DNA from: Muribaculaceae bacterium
Lineage (GTDB): Bacteria > Bacteroidota > Bacteroidia > Bacteroidales > Muribaculaceae
Length of the DNA: 43,854 nucleotides
Assembly (NCBI GenBank): GCA_017940245.1
Contig: JAGAYZ010000067.1
Span: 1-43,854 of the forward strand
Direction of reading: 5' to 3'
Shown: positions 24,645-34,017 of the stretch, piece after piece
How the letters are laid out: every line of letters starts with the position of its first letter
Numbering within the stretch: position 1 is the first letter of the stretch
Notes under the pieces: model-generated
Databases searched by the model: none
Told to the model about the DNA's origin: nothing
The model's input: only the letters and a program-made list of their open reading frames with translations
Translations under genes and position numbers: made by a program

Positions 24645-27600
24645 TTAGTGTATCACCTTGGTGGTGGCAGTGGAACCGTCGGTGTAGCGGGTGACGCGGA
24701 TGTTTACACCCTGGAACGGGCGGTCGCTCTGTAGGCCTGCCATGTTCACATATTTGACGCTGGCTACCTGCCGAGAAGTGGTCTGTGTGAGATCATCCAC
24801 GGCAGTGACGACGAGAGTGCCTTCGTAATTCCAGTTTACCAGACTCAGTGCTAAGTTGCCGCTGGGTTCACCGTCTTTGGGGGTAATGTGTCGTGGAGCG
24901 CTGTTGCCATTGCCGTTGCTCGTCTTCTTGATGATGCCGGTAAGTTCATACAGTTCACCGACGGAGAACGATGCGGGTTTCTGGCAAATGGCATTGTCTA
25001 TTGTCACATAGAGTGCACCCGACAAGTCTTGAGCATTCACGACCGTGGTGCCACGCTGTTGCTTCTCGGGCACTGCGAAGACGTGCCTGTTCTCGCCATC
25101 GGGACGCACATACACGGCCCAGACGACGTTGGCATACTCCTGGGGCTTGGGTGTGACGAAGAAGTAGGTGGGTTGCTTCACAAAGTTCGAGGGGATGTAG
25201 GTGTTGGGCACGTATGGCGACAGTTTTTTGCCAAAGATGGGCATCACCGAGAGTTGGATGGTGGGGTTGACGGCATCGGACAGACGACCAATCACGGTCT
25301 GCCCCAGCAGCAGGGTGTTCAACTCGTTGGCACTGATACCTTCAGGCAAGATGAGTTGCGCCCAGTTGCTCTGGTCGAAGTCACCATTGCGCTGACGGTT
25401 GAACTCGGTCGTGCCAGGATAGTATTGTTGTGTACTCTTAATGGCGCTGGGAGCGATGGCATCGCCGTCCAGGTCCTTGACCCAGACGTTCTGGTCGTCG
25501 GCGGCATGAACCAGTGTGAGGTCGTTGCTGATGATGAACTCCCGGCTGGTGTCGCCACTCTTGATGAGTCCCGCCAGCGAGGTGACATTGCTGTTCACTG
25601 TGCCGACCAGGCCGTCGGGAGTGTAATAGCCGCCGTTGACAAACGTCATTTGGCTGGTGGCATTGGCTCCGCCATCGCTGAATATCAGCGACGTGGGCGA
25701 TTGGCCGGTCTCGTGGCTCACCCAGCGATAAATGGCGTTGCCATCGGGCGAAGTGCCCACCAACTCGGCAAGCTGGTCGCCAGGCCATGAGAAACCGGAG
25801 AAGTTGTGGCTGTCGTTCCATGCCCAGATGCAGGGCGAAGCCATCGAGGTGGTGTTCTCAAAGTAGACGTATTGCGCATCGGGCACATGGGTTGCGCACG
25901 ACGGCAGCGTGTTTCCCGTCACGGGAGAATCCGGTTCCTGAATGGGATTTTCCAAATTGGCATTAATGGCATTTGCGCTCGATGGCCAGTAATTATCCCA
26001 GTCGTTGTTGTCTTTCGGATAATAATAGGCCATGCTTGTGCTTGTGCTCATGTCATTAGTATCCCATGCAGTATTATCACCTTTGCACAACTTGAAGTTG
26101 AGCGTGCCGCTATTGATAAAGGTCACATAGAACCAGGTGTTATCCTTCATGGGCATACTGCTGAACAGAATGCCGGGATATGAACCAAAATATTCTTGCG
26201 GGCTCCAAGTATAAAGATAGTTATTACCGTTCTTGCTGTCGTTGGTAAAACTCAGGGTGATGGCCGTGGCCGTGGTCGTGTGACGGCTGTCGGCGGTCAC
26301 ATCAATATAGCCATTATGGCCTGTATTGTGCGCTCCGGGATAGTAGTAATAATAGTAATCGCCGGCCGAAGTTATAGAGATATTGTTGGTTTGGTCTTTA
26401 CTGCCGGTGAGCATGAACAGCAGGTTCACCGATGAACGGTTGAACGTGTATTTATACCACGTCTGGCCGCAGTTGGTCGCAGTCTCGCTGAGAGTGGTAC
26501 CCTTATTGGCCCAAGTGCCTGTGAGCGGATTATCATTGTTGTCCCAAGCATAGATATGCGGGACCTCGCTGGTGCTCATGTTCTTGACATAGATGTTGAT
26601 GCGGTTGCCGGTGGCGCCGCTCACGAAGTAGGTGCGGGCCACCTCATTGATTACATTGCCGTCTTTGAGGATGGCGGCACGCAACTGGTGGGTGCCGTCG
26701 GTGTCGAATGAGATGGTGCCGCCTGTGGTCTGTGTGCTCGATGCTGTGGGAGCGACAGCGGGGCTGCTGGCGGTGCCGGTGGTATAGACAATGGTGGCGC
26801 CCTCCACGCTGGTGGTGAGCGTCACGGTGAGGTTGCCGCTATAGCGACCGCTAGCCTTGTCGATTGACACAAACGGGTCGTGCAGTGCGTTGACGTAGGT
26901 GGAAGTGACATCGGTGGCAATTCCGTTGCGGAACGTATAGAACACCTCATGATTCACATTATTGATGTTGTGGGTCTGGGACCCGCCATTTTCACTCAAA
27001 ATCATATTGAACTGTGATGCCGGGATAGTGGCTTCGCGCCAAGTGATGCCACCTATCTGCTTGGTATAGTTCATGGGCCAACCGGGAAAACTGCCTGTGT
27101 ACTGCTCATCCTGGTTGTCGCCGTTCCAGGCATAGATGTAGGGCGTAGCACCTGTGGGGTCGTAAACATACACCTTGATTTGGTCGCCGGTGGCCTGGTC
27201 GCTGCCTATAACATAGTTGTTGCTAACGATGCTGCCGTCAGCCACTTCACCGTCGAGCAGTACGCCCACGCGCAGGTTGGTGCTCTCATCGAAGGTGAGG
27301 TTAATGCCTTCGGTAGCTGTGATTCGCTTGCTCGCTGCCGTGGGGTCGCTGCCGTTGGTGGAATAAACCAGGGTGCAGCCTTCGCTCGACGGACGCACGT
27401 TCACGGTAACCGACGAGTTGTAACTGCCGCTGGGTTTGTCGAGCACGGGGTAACCATTGATGAGGTTGGGCTTGACGTTGTTGTAGATGTTATTGAAATC
27501 CACTGTCGAAGCCACATCGTTGCTCACGCACAGGCGGCACACGCTGCTCTTGAACACTTCGGTAAAAGTGCCGGAGTCGTAGCCCTGGTTCACGGCATCA

Positions 27601-29153
27601 CTGCCCAGTTGCAGCAAGAGTTTGCCCTTGGTGCCGTCAATGATCCACCACACGCCATTGCTGCCCACGTTGGAAGCACTCTCGATGTTGGCCTGATTGG
27701 TCACTCCGGCGGCCCGTCGTGCCAGAATCATGCGGCAGATGTCGTCGTGCCAGTCGGGGTGCATGAAGTGGGGCCAGAACAGGCATGGCGTGCCCGGCAT
27801 GGCCAGCAGGTAGGCATTGGCCTCGACGATGTTGCTGTTGGTGCGATTGGCGTAGTTGGGATTTGACGTGTCGGTGGGTAGATTCTTATTGGTGTCGTGA
27901 TTGGCGATAAAGTTCACGGCATAGCGTTTGAGCAGGTTGTCGTTGAGCATGCCGGCATCCTTCAAATCCTGGAAATAGCCGCTATTGAAACAGTTCTTGA
28001 TGATGTACATCAACTGGAAGTCGAATGCCGCACTGCGAATCATGCCATCCACGGCCGTGTTTTTGATCCAAGTCGAAGCCGGGTCACCGGTCCAGAACTC
28101 GCCCACGCTGAACGTGGGTGTTGTGGCCATGTTATATTGTGCGAAACGGCCCGGAGCCAGTCCGGCGGCATAATCGTAGCGGAATCCGGCATAGCCCAGT
28201 TCGTCTTTCAGATACTTGAGATAGTTGATAGTGTTGCGTTGTGCGTTTTGGCTGGTGTGAGCCACTTCGTTGGCCCATCCGCCGTAGTTGCCGTCGTCTT
28301 TACCCGTGCCTCCACCGGTGATTTGTTTTTCCTGGCTGGAGCCGTCGAGCGGCATATACCAGTTGGTCCATCCTCCGTTGCGATACACAAGTCCCACCAG
28401 GTCGTCCTTGGTCCAGTTGGTATTGGTCATAGATCCGGTTTCAGGGTCGCGGTAGTTCTCCTGGAACCAGAAGTCGCCGGCAAATCCCTTGTGATTGATC
28501 ACCACGTCTTCGATGGCGTAGGTGCCCATGGCCTTGTAGGCGGCAATCATCGATTTGAGCTCGGCTTCGGTGCCGAAGTAAGTCATCGATGTGTAGGGCT
28601 GTGCTACTCCGTTTATATAATAGGTGTAGTTTTCACCGCGGCCGTGATCAAACCACAGGTAGGGAACGAATCCGTTGGCATCGGGATTGGCTATCACGTC
28701 GCCGGGGTTGAAGTTCCACTGGGCACCGCCGCGCATGCCGCGTGTCTGAGTAGAGCCGTTGAACACGATGGTGGGCGGAGCAATGGTGGCACCGCTTTGC
28801 GGCAGCCACAGCAGGTCGATGAAGGGAGCCACTTTGTCCTTGACCAATTCTAGATTCACCCACGAGGTGAGGGGCACTTCCCAATCATCGGTTCCGGCGC
28901 CCCATCCGGCATCGTACATTGTGGCCCAGGTGTGGCGGATGTTGCTGCCCCAGGGATTGGTGTGCGGCACAATGCTGATGTGCCCAGCGTCGCGCTCGGC
29001 TTGAGTGCCGTTAGGGCCGAAGTCGGGGTTCTCCAAGTAACTGTCCCAAAAGAAGCCCTGAATCATTACGCCGCCATAGCCTGCGGGCCAGCCTTGTGCC
29101 TGTGCCAGCAGCGGCAACAGGGCGATGGTAAATATTAATGCCGTCTTTTTCAT
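24645..29153 (-). CDS. Multimodular extracellular alpha-amylase (GH13) with starch-binding modules and T9SS-like tail
   Basis: 1502 residues. Signal peptide (cut near AQAQ/GWPAGYGG), then the GH13 barrel to about 520: EDVVINH at 215-221, nucleophile D327 in GFRYDYAAG, acid/base E352 in FSVGEFW, and D420 in FIANHD. Next come two Ig-like chitobiase-C-type domains (PSGSYNSSVTVNVRPSSEG; ASGRYSGNLTVTLTTSVEG) alternating with CBM26-like modules (PYIYAWNGDN, PHIYAWDNND, LYTWSPQEYFG, CIWAWNDSHNFSG). An uncharacterised region of about 300 residues follows, shared with the 1533-residue protein, and the tail SVKYVNMAGLQSDRPFQG and on to KVIH. It cuts internal alpha-1,4 bonds of starch outside the cell. 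No promoter is seen in the 59 bases upstream, so it is probably read through from the 863-residue amylase. Confidence 0.92.
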   Translation of the reverse strand: MKKTALIFTIALLPLLAQAQGWPAGYGGVMIQGFFWDSYLENPDFGPNGTQAERDAGHISIVPHTNPWGSNIRHTWATMYDAGWGAGTDDWEVPLTSWVNLELVKDKVAPFIDLLWLPQSGATIAPPTIVFNGSTQTRGMRGGAQWNFNPGDVIANPDANGFVPYLWFDHGRGENYTYYINGVAQPYTSMTYFGTEAELKSMIAAYKAMGTYAIEDVVINHKGFAGDFWFQENYRDPETGSMTNTNWTKDDLVGLVYRNGGWTNWYMPLDGSSQEKQITGGGTGKDDGNYGGWANEVAHTSQNAQRNTINYLKYLKDELGYAGFRYDYAAGLAPGRFAQYNMATTPTFSVGEFWTGDPASTWIKNTAVDGMIRSAAFDFQLMYIIKNCFNSGYFQDLKDAGMLNDNLLKRYAVNFIANHDTNKNLPTDTSNPNYANRTNSNIVEANAYLLAMPGTPCLFWPHFMHPDWHDDICRMILARRAAGVTNQANIESASNVGSNGVWWIIDGTKGKLLLQLGSDAVNQGYDSGTFTEVFKSSVCRLCVSNDVASTVDFNNIYNNVKPNLINGYPVLDKPSGSYNSSVTVNVRPSSEGCTLVYSTNGSDPTAASKRITATEGINLTFDESTNLRVGVLLDGEVADGSIVSNNYVIGSDQATGDQIKVYVYDPTGATPYIYAWNGDNQDEQYTGSFPGWPMNYTKQIGGITWREATIPASQFNMILSENGGSQTHNINNVNHEVFYTFRNGIATDVTSTYVNALHDPFVSIDKASGRYSGNLTVTLTTSVEGATIVYTTGTASSPAVAPTASSTQTTGGTISFDTDGTHQLRAAILKDGNVINEVARTYFVSGATGNRINIYVKNMSTSEVPHIYAWDNNDNPLTGTWANKGTTLSETATNCGQTWYKYTFNRSSVNLLFMLTGSKDQTNNISITSAGDYYYYYYPGAHNTGHNGYIDVTADSRHTTTATAITLSFTNDSKNGNNYLYTWSPQEYFGSYPGILFSSMPMKDNTWFYVTFINSGTLNFKLCKGDNTAWDTNDMSTSTSMAYYYPKDNNDWDNYWPSSANAINANLENPIQEPDSPVTGNTLPSCATHVPDAQYVYFENTTSMASPCIWAWNDSHNFSGFSWPGDQLAELVGTSPDGNAIYRWVSHETGQSPTSLIFSDGGANATSQMTFVNGGYYTPDGLVGTVNSNVTSLAGLIKSGDTSREFIISNDLTLVHAADDQNVWVKDLDGDAIAPSAIKSTQQYYPGTTEFNRQRNGDFDQSNWAQLILPEGISANELNTLLLGQTVIGRLSDAVNPTIQLSVMPIFGKKLSPYVPNTYIPSNFVKQPTYFFVTPKPQEYANVVWAVYVRPDGENRHVFAVPEKQQRGTTVVNAQDLSGALYVTIDNAICQKPASFSVGELYELTGIIKKTSNGNGNSAPRHITPKDGEPSGNLALSLVNWNYEGTLVVTAVDDLTQTTSRQVASVKYVNMAGLQSDRPFQGVNIRVTRYTDGSTATTKVIH

Positions 29154-29212
29154 CGTTACTATTTTTAGTTATGGGCTACAAGTTACAAGTGCTCATCGTC
29201 TATAGCTCCCAG

Positions 29213-31804
29213 TCACTCTACCTTCAGGATGATGTTGATGATTTCGTTCACGTCGGCCACATCCACCTTGCCATCGCCGTTGACATCGGGTTGACCGGGA
29301 TAGTTGCTGGTGTTTTTTGTCTTGAGGATGATGTTGATGGTGGCGTTCACGTCGGCCACGTCCACCTTGCCGTCGCCGTCCACATCGCCCTTGATGGTGG
29401 CATTGACATCGGTCACAACCAGTGTGCGTGCCGCTAGGTCGAGGGTGAGGTTCCACTGTCCGGATCCAATCTTGAATGCAGTGCTTGTGCCGTCGGCACC
29501 CAGAGGCAGTGGCGTGCCCAGGCGGTCGGCGCTCACCAGAAAGTCGTCGTCGGCTTCAGCTCCAAATCGATATTCGGCGATTTCGTCCCAGTCGGTGGCC
29601 GTAGTGGCCAACTTCTTAGTGAAGCTGAAATAACTGTAACCGCTGTTCAGCCCACGAGTGGTGATGGTGGCGGTATAGGTGTGTCCGTCGTCGGCAAGAG
29701 TCATGAGCTCGCCCTTATTGGCATACCAGCCGCCCACCTGGTTCACCTCGCCCATGATATACACCTCGTCGGGCTCCGGTTCGGGTTCCTTTTCTAGAGC
29801 ACCGAGCAAGCCGTAGAGTGTGTAGTAACCGCCATTGACAAAGTCCATGTCTTCGGTCTGCGCGCCGCCGCTCTTGCTGTCGTTGAACACCAGGTAGTGA
29901 GGCGTGCCGGCCGTGGTGATTTCGCCACCGTCCCACAGCCATATCTTATTGCCTGTTACCGACGAGGTTCCGGCCAAGGTCAGCTTTTTCCCGGTCCAGG
30001 CACCGGTCCACTGCTTGCCGTCGTTGTCCCACATGTAGATGCTGGGCGTGGCCCACTCGTTGGTCTCGAGATAACAATACATGTGCCCCTCGATGGGAGT
30101 GGCTTCGGCGGGGATGCTGTAGCCGATGTAGGGTCGCACGGCTTCGGTCACATCCTTGTAGGCCGTGTAGTCGGTGCCGCTGTAGGTGAAGAATGAACTG
30201 GTGGTGATGTTTTTGATGTCGGCCGTCTGATTGGTCTCGCCGCCGGCGCCATTATTAAAGATTACGTTCACTGTGGCTTGGTCGAATGTTTTGTAATACC
30301 ACTTGGCGCCGGCCACATATGTGAAGGGCAGTGTGCGGATGGGTGTTCCGGGCCACTTCTCGCCGATGGGCTGGTCGCTGGTGTCCCAGGCATAGAGGTG
30401 GGTGCTCGACTGGTCGTCGGCCTTGACGAAGATGGTGACCTTGCCGTCTTGCGGCACTGCGGTGGGGGTGATGCTCTGTGGCACACCGCCGCCGCGCTTG
30501 ACGCTGTTTTTCCAGTTCAGTCCCGAAGATACAAAATACTTGTAGTTGGTGCCGCTCTGCACCAGCTGGAATCCCGAAGGAGTGCCGTTGCCAGTGGCTC
30601 CGCCCAGTTGCAGATACACCTTGCCGTCTTGCCCCTGCACCTCGATGATGTAGCCGCCGTTGCTTTCCTCTTGCACGGTGATGGGGCTCTGGTTGGTGAT
30701 GCGTGCGGCCCGACGTGCGTGAATCATGTTGCCGATGGCGGTCTTGTGCGCCTTGTAGTGCGGCAAGAACACGCAGGGTGTGCCCGGCAACGCCAGAATC
30801 AGAGCGTTGGCGGCGGGCACGTTGGCATCGTTGCTCATGCGCGAGTGGTTGCCTACTTGCCCGGTGTCGTGATTGTCCACGAAGGTCACCGCCCAGCGGT
30901 TATACCACACGTCGGCACACAGTCCCTTGTCGTTCAGTGCGCTGGCGTTGAACGATGAGCCGTTGAAAGCATCGTTGATGCGATATTTAAAGGCATAGTC
31001 AAAGGTGGCACTCTGAATCTGGCCTCCCCAACGCGTACCCTCGAGCCAGGTGCGCAACACGTCGGCGTTGCCGTCCCAGTATTCGCCCACGCTGAAGTAG
31101 GGGTGCGTCCAGTTGTTATACTTGCCCGTGTAACCGGGGCTGTAGCCCTTGGTCATGTCAATGCGATAGCCGCTGTAGCCGAGTTCGTTCTGCAAGAAGT
31201 CCATGTAGGTGCGCACGTTTTGCTGTGTGGTCACCGAAGTGTGGTCCAGGTCGCGTGCCCCGTCGTAGTCGTCGCCGGTGTCGGCCGCGCCAGTGGTCGT
31301 GTAACCCTTGTTGTTGCACTCATCGGTGGAGCAGATTTGGGCAAACGTTTCGTTGTCCCACTGCACGCTGTAGGTCTTGCCTGTCACCTGTCCGGTCACG
31401 GTTTCGTTGGCAAAATCCACCCAGCCGGTTTTCCCGTTTTTGTGGTTGATGACCAGGTCCATGAGGATGCCTGTGCCATGAGCACGATAGGCTTCTATCA
31501 TCGAACGCAACTGTGCCTCGGTGCCGAAGCACGTGTTGTGGTTGAGCCAGTACATGGGGCTGTAGCCCATCTGTTGCGAGGTGCCGCTGGCATCCACGCG
31601 GCCCGAGTTGGGAATCCATATCAGGTCGAACAAGTCGCCCAGTTCATCGGCCTGAGCGGTGAGCGTGCTCCACTTGGTGTCGGAGTAACTGTCCCAGTAA
31701 AAACCTTGCAGCATCACGCCGCCATAGTTTGCCGGCCACCCCTGGGCCACAGAAAGTAGGGGCAGTAGCACTGCCCACAACGTGAGATAGTATTTCTTTG
31801 TCAT
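29213..31804 (-). CDS. Extracellular alpha-amylase (GH13) with starch-binding modules and C-terminal dockerin
   Basis: 863 residues. Signal peptide cut near SVAQ/GWPANYGG. GH13 barrel at about 22-420: DLVINH at 116-121, nucleophile D216 in GYRIDMTKG, acid/base E241 in FSVGEYWDG, D313 in FVDNHDTG. Then CBM26-like modules (HLYAWDTSDQPIGEKWPG; SIYMWDNDGKQWTGAW), one SusE/F-like module (EVYIMGEVNQVGGWYANKGE) and a C-terminal pair of dockerin repeats (GDVDGDGKVDVADVN, DVNGDGKVDVADVN) that ends the protein. The first 100 residues resemble the 1502-residue amylase, so the two are paralogues with different tails. First gene of the starch run; a -7 box precedes it. Confidence 0.93.
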   Translation of the reverse strand: MTKKYYLTLWAVLLPLLSVAQGWPANYGGVMLQGFYWDSYSDTKWSTLTAQADELGDLFDLIWIPNSGRVDASGTSQQMGYSPMYWLNHNTCFGTEAQLRSMIEAYRAHGTGILMDLVINHKNGKTGWVDFANETVTGQVTGKTYSVQWDNETFAQICSTDECNNKGYTTTGAADTGDDYDGARDLDHTSVTTQQNVRTYMDFLQNELGYSGYRIDMTKGYSPGYTGKYNNWTHPYFSVGEYWDGNADVLRTWLEGTRWGGQIQSATFDYAFKYRINDAFNGSSFNASALNDKGLCADVWYNRWAVTFVDNHDTGQVGNHSRMSNDANVPAANALILALPGTPCVFLPHYKAHKTAIGNMIHARRAARITNQSPITVQEESNGGYIIEVQGQDGKVYLQLGGATGNGTPSGFQLVQSGTNYKYFVSSGLNWKNSVKRGGGVPQSITPTAVPQDGKVTIFVKADDQSSTHLYAWDTSDQPIGEKWPGTPIRTLPFTYVAGAKWYYKTFDQATVNVIFNNGAGGETNQTADIKNITTSSFFTYSGTDYTAYKDVTEAVRPYIGYSIPAEATPIEGHMYCYLETNEWATPSIYMWDNDGKQWTGAWTGKKLTLAGTSSVTGNKIWLWDGGEITTAGTPHYLVFNDSKSGGAQTEDMDFVNGGYYTLYGLLGALEKEPEPEPDEVYIMGEVNQVGGWYANKGELMTLADDGHTYTATITTRGLNSGYSYFSFTKKLATTATDWDEIAEYRFGAEADDDFLVSADRLGTPLPLGADGTSTAFKIGSGQWNLTLDLAARTLVVTDVNATIKGDVDGDGKVDVADVNATINIILKTKNTSNYPGQPDVNGDGKVDVADVNEIINIILKVE

Positions 31805-31826
31805 AAGGTTAAGTCGTTAAATCTTC

Positions 31827-31834
31827 CAAATTTA
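31827..31834 (-). promoter_or_regulatory. -7 box of the starch operon
   Basis: TAAATTTG on the minus strand fits TAnnTTTG; no -33 box of consensus sequence at 19-21 bases. The leader would be about 15 bases. An activator may be needed, as is usual for starch-utilisation genes (inference). Confidence 0.45.
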
Positions 31835-31885
31835 GAAACAAAATGCAATCTGTTGATTCGATAAAAAAGAAATTTAAACGAAAAG

Positions 31886-31907
31886 GCCGCGCAAACGATT
31901 GCGCGGC
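31886..31907 (-). terminator. Terminator after the preA-like gene
   Basis: A perfect 9-bp stem, GCCGCGCAA with TTGCGCGGC, and a four-base loop. T-rich on both sides (CTTTT on the minus strand, ATTTTTTT on the plus strand), so it can work both ways. Confidence 0.8.
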
Positions 31908-31935
31908 ACTATTTTTTTCCACTATTTTTGTCAAG

Positions 31936-33393
31936 CTATTTCTTCTCGATGCGTTTAGCCTGCTTGATGGCACCGGTGGGGCACACCAGAAGGCACAGGT
32001 GACATCCCACACACTTGCGGCCGTTGATGCTGGGCCTGCGCTGCTCGGTATCGAAACTGATGGCTTGGTGCCCGCCATCCATGCACGATGTGTAGCAGCG
32101 GCCGCAACCGATGCACATGTTGCGGTCGATCATGGGATAGACCACAGTAGTGCGATCCAACTCGCTAGGTGTGACGAAGTGCGGAATCTGTTCGCCTACG
32201 AGTTGCGCAAGCGAATGAATGCCTCGCTCGGCCATATAGCCTTGCAATCCCATCTTCAGGTCGTCGATGATGCGGTAGCCATATTGCATCACGGCCGTGC
32301 ACACCTGCACGTTGTTGCAACCAAGTTGAATGAATTCCAGCGCGTCGCGCCACGTCTCGATGCCGCCGATGCCGCTGAATTGCACATTCTTCATAATGGT
32401 ATTTTTAGCCATGTCGAGGATGAATCGCAGTGCAATGGGTTTCACTGCGCGCCCCGAGTAGCCCGACACCGTCTTCCTGTCGCTCACCGCGGCGCGGTCG
32501 TTCATCGTCACGCTTTTGATTGTGTTGATGGCCGAAATGGCATCGACTCCGGCATAATAGGATGCCATGGCCGGATCGTTGATGCGCGTGATGTTAGGTG
32601 TCATTTTGGCAATGACGGGAATGTTCACGATGCGCTTCACATAGGAGGTGTAGAACATCACCAATTCCGGGTTCTGGCCCACGTCGCTGCCCATGCCCGT
32701 GAGTCGCATCTGCGGGCATGAGAAATTCAGTTCCACGGCATCCACACCGCTGGCTTGCGCCATCTTAGCCAGCTCGACCCATTCCTCTTCGGTCTGTCCC
32801 ATGATTGACGCGACTACCACCTTCGACGGGTAGTTCTGTTTAAGGCGTTTCAAGATGTCGAAATCCACATCTACAGGATTCTCCGATAGCTGTTCCATGT
32901 TGCGGAAGCCGTAGAAATCGCCTGCGGCATGATCGCTCATGGCATCGAAACGCGGCGATACTTCGTTGATTTCCTGCAGACAGATGGTCTTATACATGAC
33001 GCCGGCCCATCCCATGTCGAATGCCCTGGCCACCATGTCGTAGTTGGTGCACACCGCGCTCGATGCGAGGAAGAATGGATTTTCGCACTTGATACCGCAA
33101 AAATCTATTTCAAGGCTGGGCAGCGGTGCCTGAACTCCGGTTTGTTCTGGCAGATGCTTGATGATTTCGCCGATGCGGATGGGGCGGTCGTAGTGGATAC
33201 AAGCCTGCTCGGCTGCATCAAGGTCGGCATCACTGCATGCGGCCACCCACTGCCGTGCCGTCTTGGCGTTGTCGAAACGCACGGCACGAATTGCTCGGGC
33301 GGGGTCGCCCGTTTGGCACGCCTGGCTACAGGGAGCGTCCACGCATAGCAGACATCTGGCTGCCTCCTCATCGATGTGAATTTGCTTGGTCAT
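31936..33393 (-). CDS. preA: PreA-like dihydropyrimidine dehydrogenase subunit with an extra N-terminal Fe-S segment
   Basis: 485 residues. From about residue 90 it follows E. coli PreA closely: DFCGIKCENPFFLASS, FNMEQ-like segment, NFSCPQMRLTGMGSDVGQNP (the substrate loop), FSGIGGIETW, and two C-terminal 4Fe-4S motifs (CIGCGRCYTSC, CVGCHLCLLVCP). PreA carries FMN and reduces uracil or thymine. The first 90 residues are extra: CLLCVDAPCSQAC (C14, C17, C22, C26) resembles the first cluster of the PreT/DPD N-terminal domain, and the second cluster is degenerate. No PreT (NADPH/FAD) subunit is adjacent, so the electron donor is unknown. Pyrimidine reduction is the best guess, not proven. Confidence 0.88.
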   Translation of the reverse strand: MTKQIHIDEEAARCLLCVDAPCSQACQTGDPARAIRAVRFDNAKTARQWVAACSDADLDAAEQACIHYDRPIRIGEIIKHLPEQTGVQAPLPSLEIDFCGIKCENPFFLASSAVCTNYDMVARAFDMGWAGVMYKTICLQEINEVSPRFDAMSDHAAGDFYGFRNMEQLSENPVDVDFDILKRLKQNYPSKVVVASIMGQTEEEWVELAKMAQASGVDAVELNFSCPQMRLTGMGSDVGQNPELVMFYTSYVKRIVNIPVIAKMTPNITRINDPAMASYYAGVDAISAINTIKSVTMNDRAAVSDRKTVSGYSGRAVKPIALRFILDMAKNTIMKNVQFSGIGGIETWRDALEFIQLGCNNVQVCTAVMQYGYRIIDDLKMGLQGYMAERGIHSLAQLVGEQIPHFVTPSELDRTTVVYPMIDRNMCIGCGRCYTSCMDGGHQAISFDTEQRRPSINGRKCVGCHLCLLVCPTGAIKQAKRIEKK

Positions 33394-33469
33394 AAGAGCT
33401 ATAAAAAGATGGTTATGTGTTGCCGTTATTAATCACTGGACATAACGACAAAAAGTGAGTTTACCTGTG

Positions 33470-33500
33470 CAAATTTACAGTGAACAAACGAAACCTCAAA
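33470..33500 (-). promoter_or_regulatory. Promoter of the preA-like gene
   Basis: On the minus strand TTTG (complement of 33497-33500), 19 bases, then TAAATTTG (complement of 33470-33477). Full consensus. The leader is about 70 bases. Confidence 0.7.
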
Positions 33501-33542
33501 ATTTTTTGCCCGAAAACACAGTGCAGTTTTATTGTTTTGCAG

Positions 33543-33550
33543 TATCTTTG
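33543..33550 (+). promoter_or_regulatory. -7 box of the small exported protein
   Basis: TATCTTTG fits TAnnTTTG; no clear -33 box. The leader is about 25 bases to the ATG at 33582. It is divergent from the preA promoter, with overlapping regulatory space. Confidence 0.5.
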
Positions 33551-33581
33551 CCACAATATAACATCAATCATTATTGGAAAG

Positions 33582-34004
33582 ATGAAAAAGACGTGGATTT
33601 TTGTGGTGCTGGCGGCGGCGTGTCTGCCAATGCTGGCACAAAACACAGCCGAAGTGAAAAATGCGGTGGAAACGACCGACACTGTGACTCACAACTATCA
33701 GCAGTTGAGTGGCAAGATAGGCCCTTACGCCGTGAAAATGTTCCTCGACATTTCGGGTGCCGAAGACGACACTGAGGTGGGCTATTACTATTACACGGCC
33801 TATCCCAAAACTCATTACAAACTGGTGCTTAAAAAGATGGTGGCCATCAATGCCCAGGGGAGCATGGACATGGTGCTCTATGAATACACCAAGGCTGGCG
33901 TTCACTCAGGCACTTTCGATGGCCAGTATGAGTGTCGGGGCGACTACTACTCCGGCACGTTTACCAATTCCAAGGGTAAGCGTTTCAAGTTCACTCTAGA
34001 GTGA
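33582..34004 (+). CDS. Small exported protein of unknown function
   Basis: 140 residues from the ATG at 33582; an upstream open frame extends to 33480 but lies over the promoter. A signal peptide (MKKTWIFVVLAAACLPMLAQ) is visible, with a weak lipobox-like LAAAC inside it. The mature part is beta-rich with repeated short strands and Gly turns (GPYAVKMFLDISG, GYYYYTAYPKTHYKLVLKK, GTFDGQYECRGDYYSGTFTNSKGKRFKFTLE). I have seen such G-x-Y-x-Y patterns in unnamed Bacteroidetes periplasmic proteins. No enzyme motif. The stop lies 13 bases from the stop of the convergent GT4 gene. Confidence 0.8.
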   Translation: MKKTWIFVVLAAACLPMLAQNTAEVKNAVETTDTVTHNYQQLSGKIGPYAVKMFLDISGAEDDTEVGYYYYTAYPKTHYKLVLKKMVAINAQGSMDMVLYEYTKAGVHSGTFDGQYECRGDYYSGTFTNSKGKRFKFTLE

Positions 34005-34017
34005 CGCGGCTTGCCCG

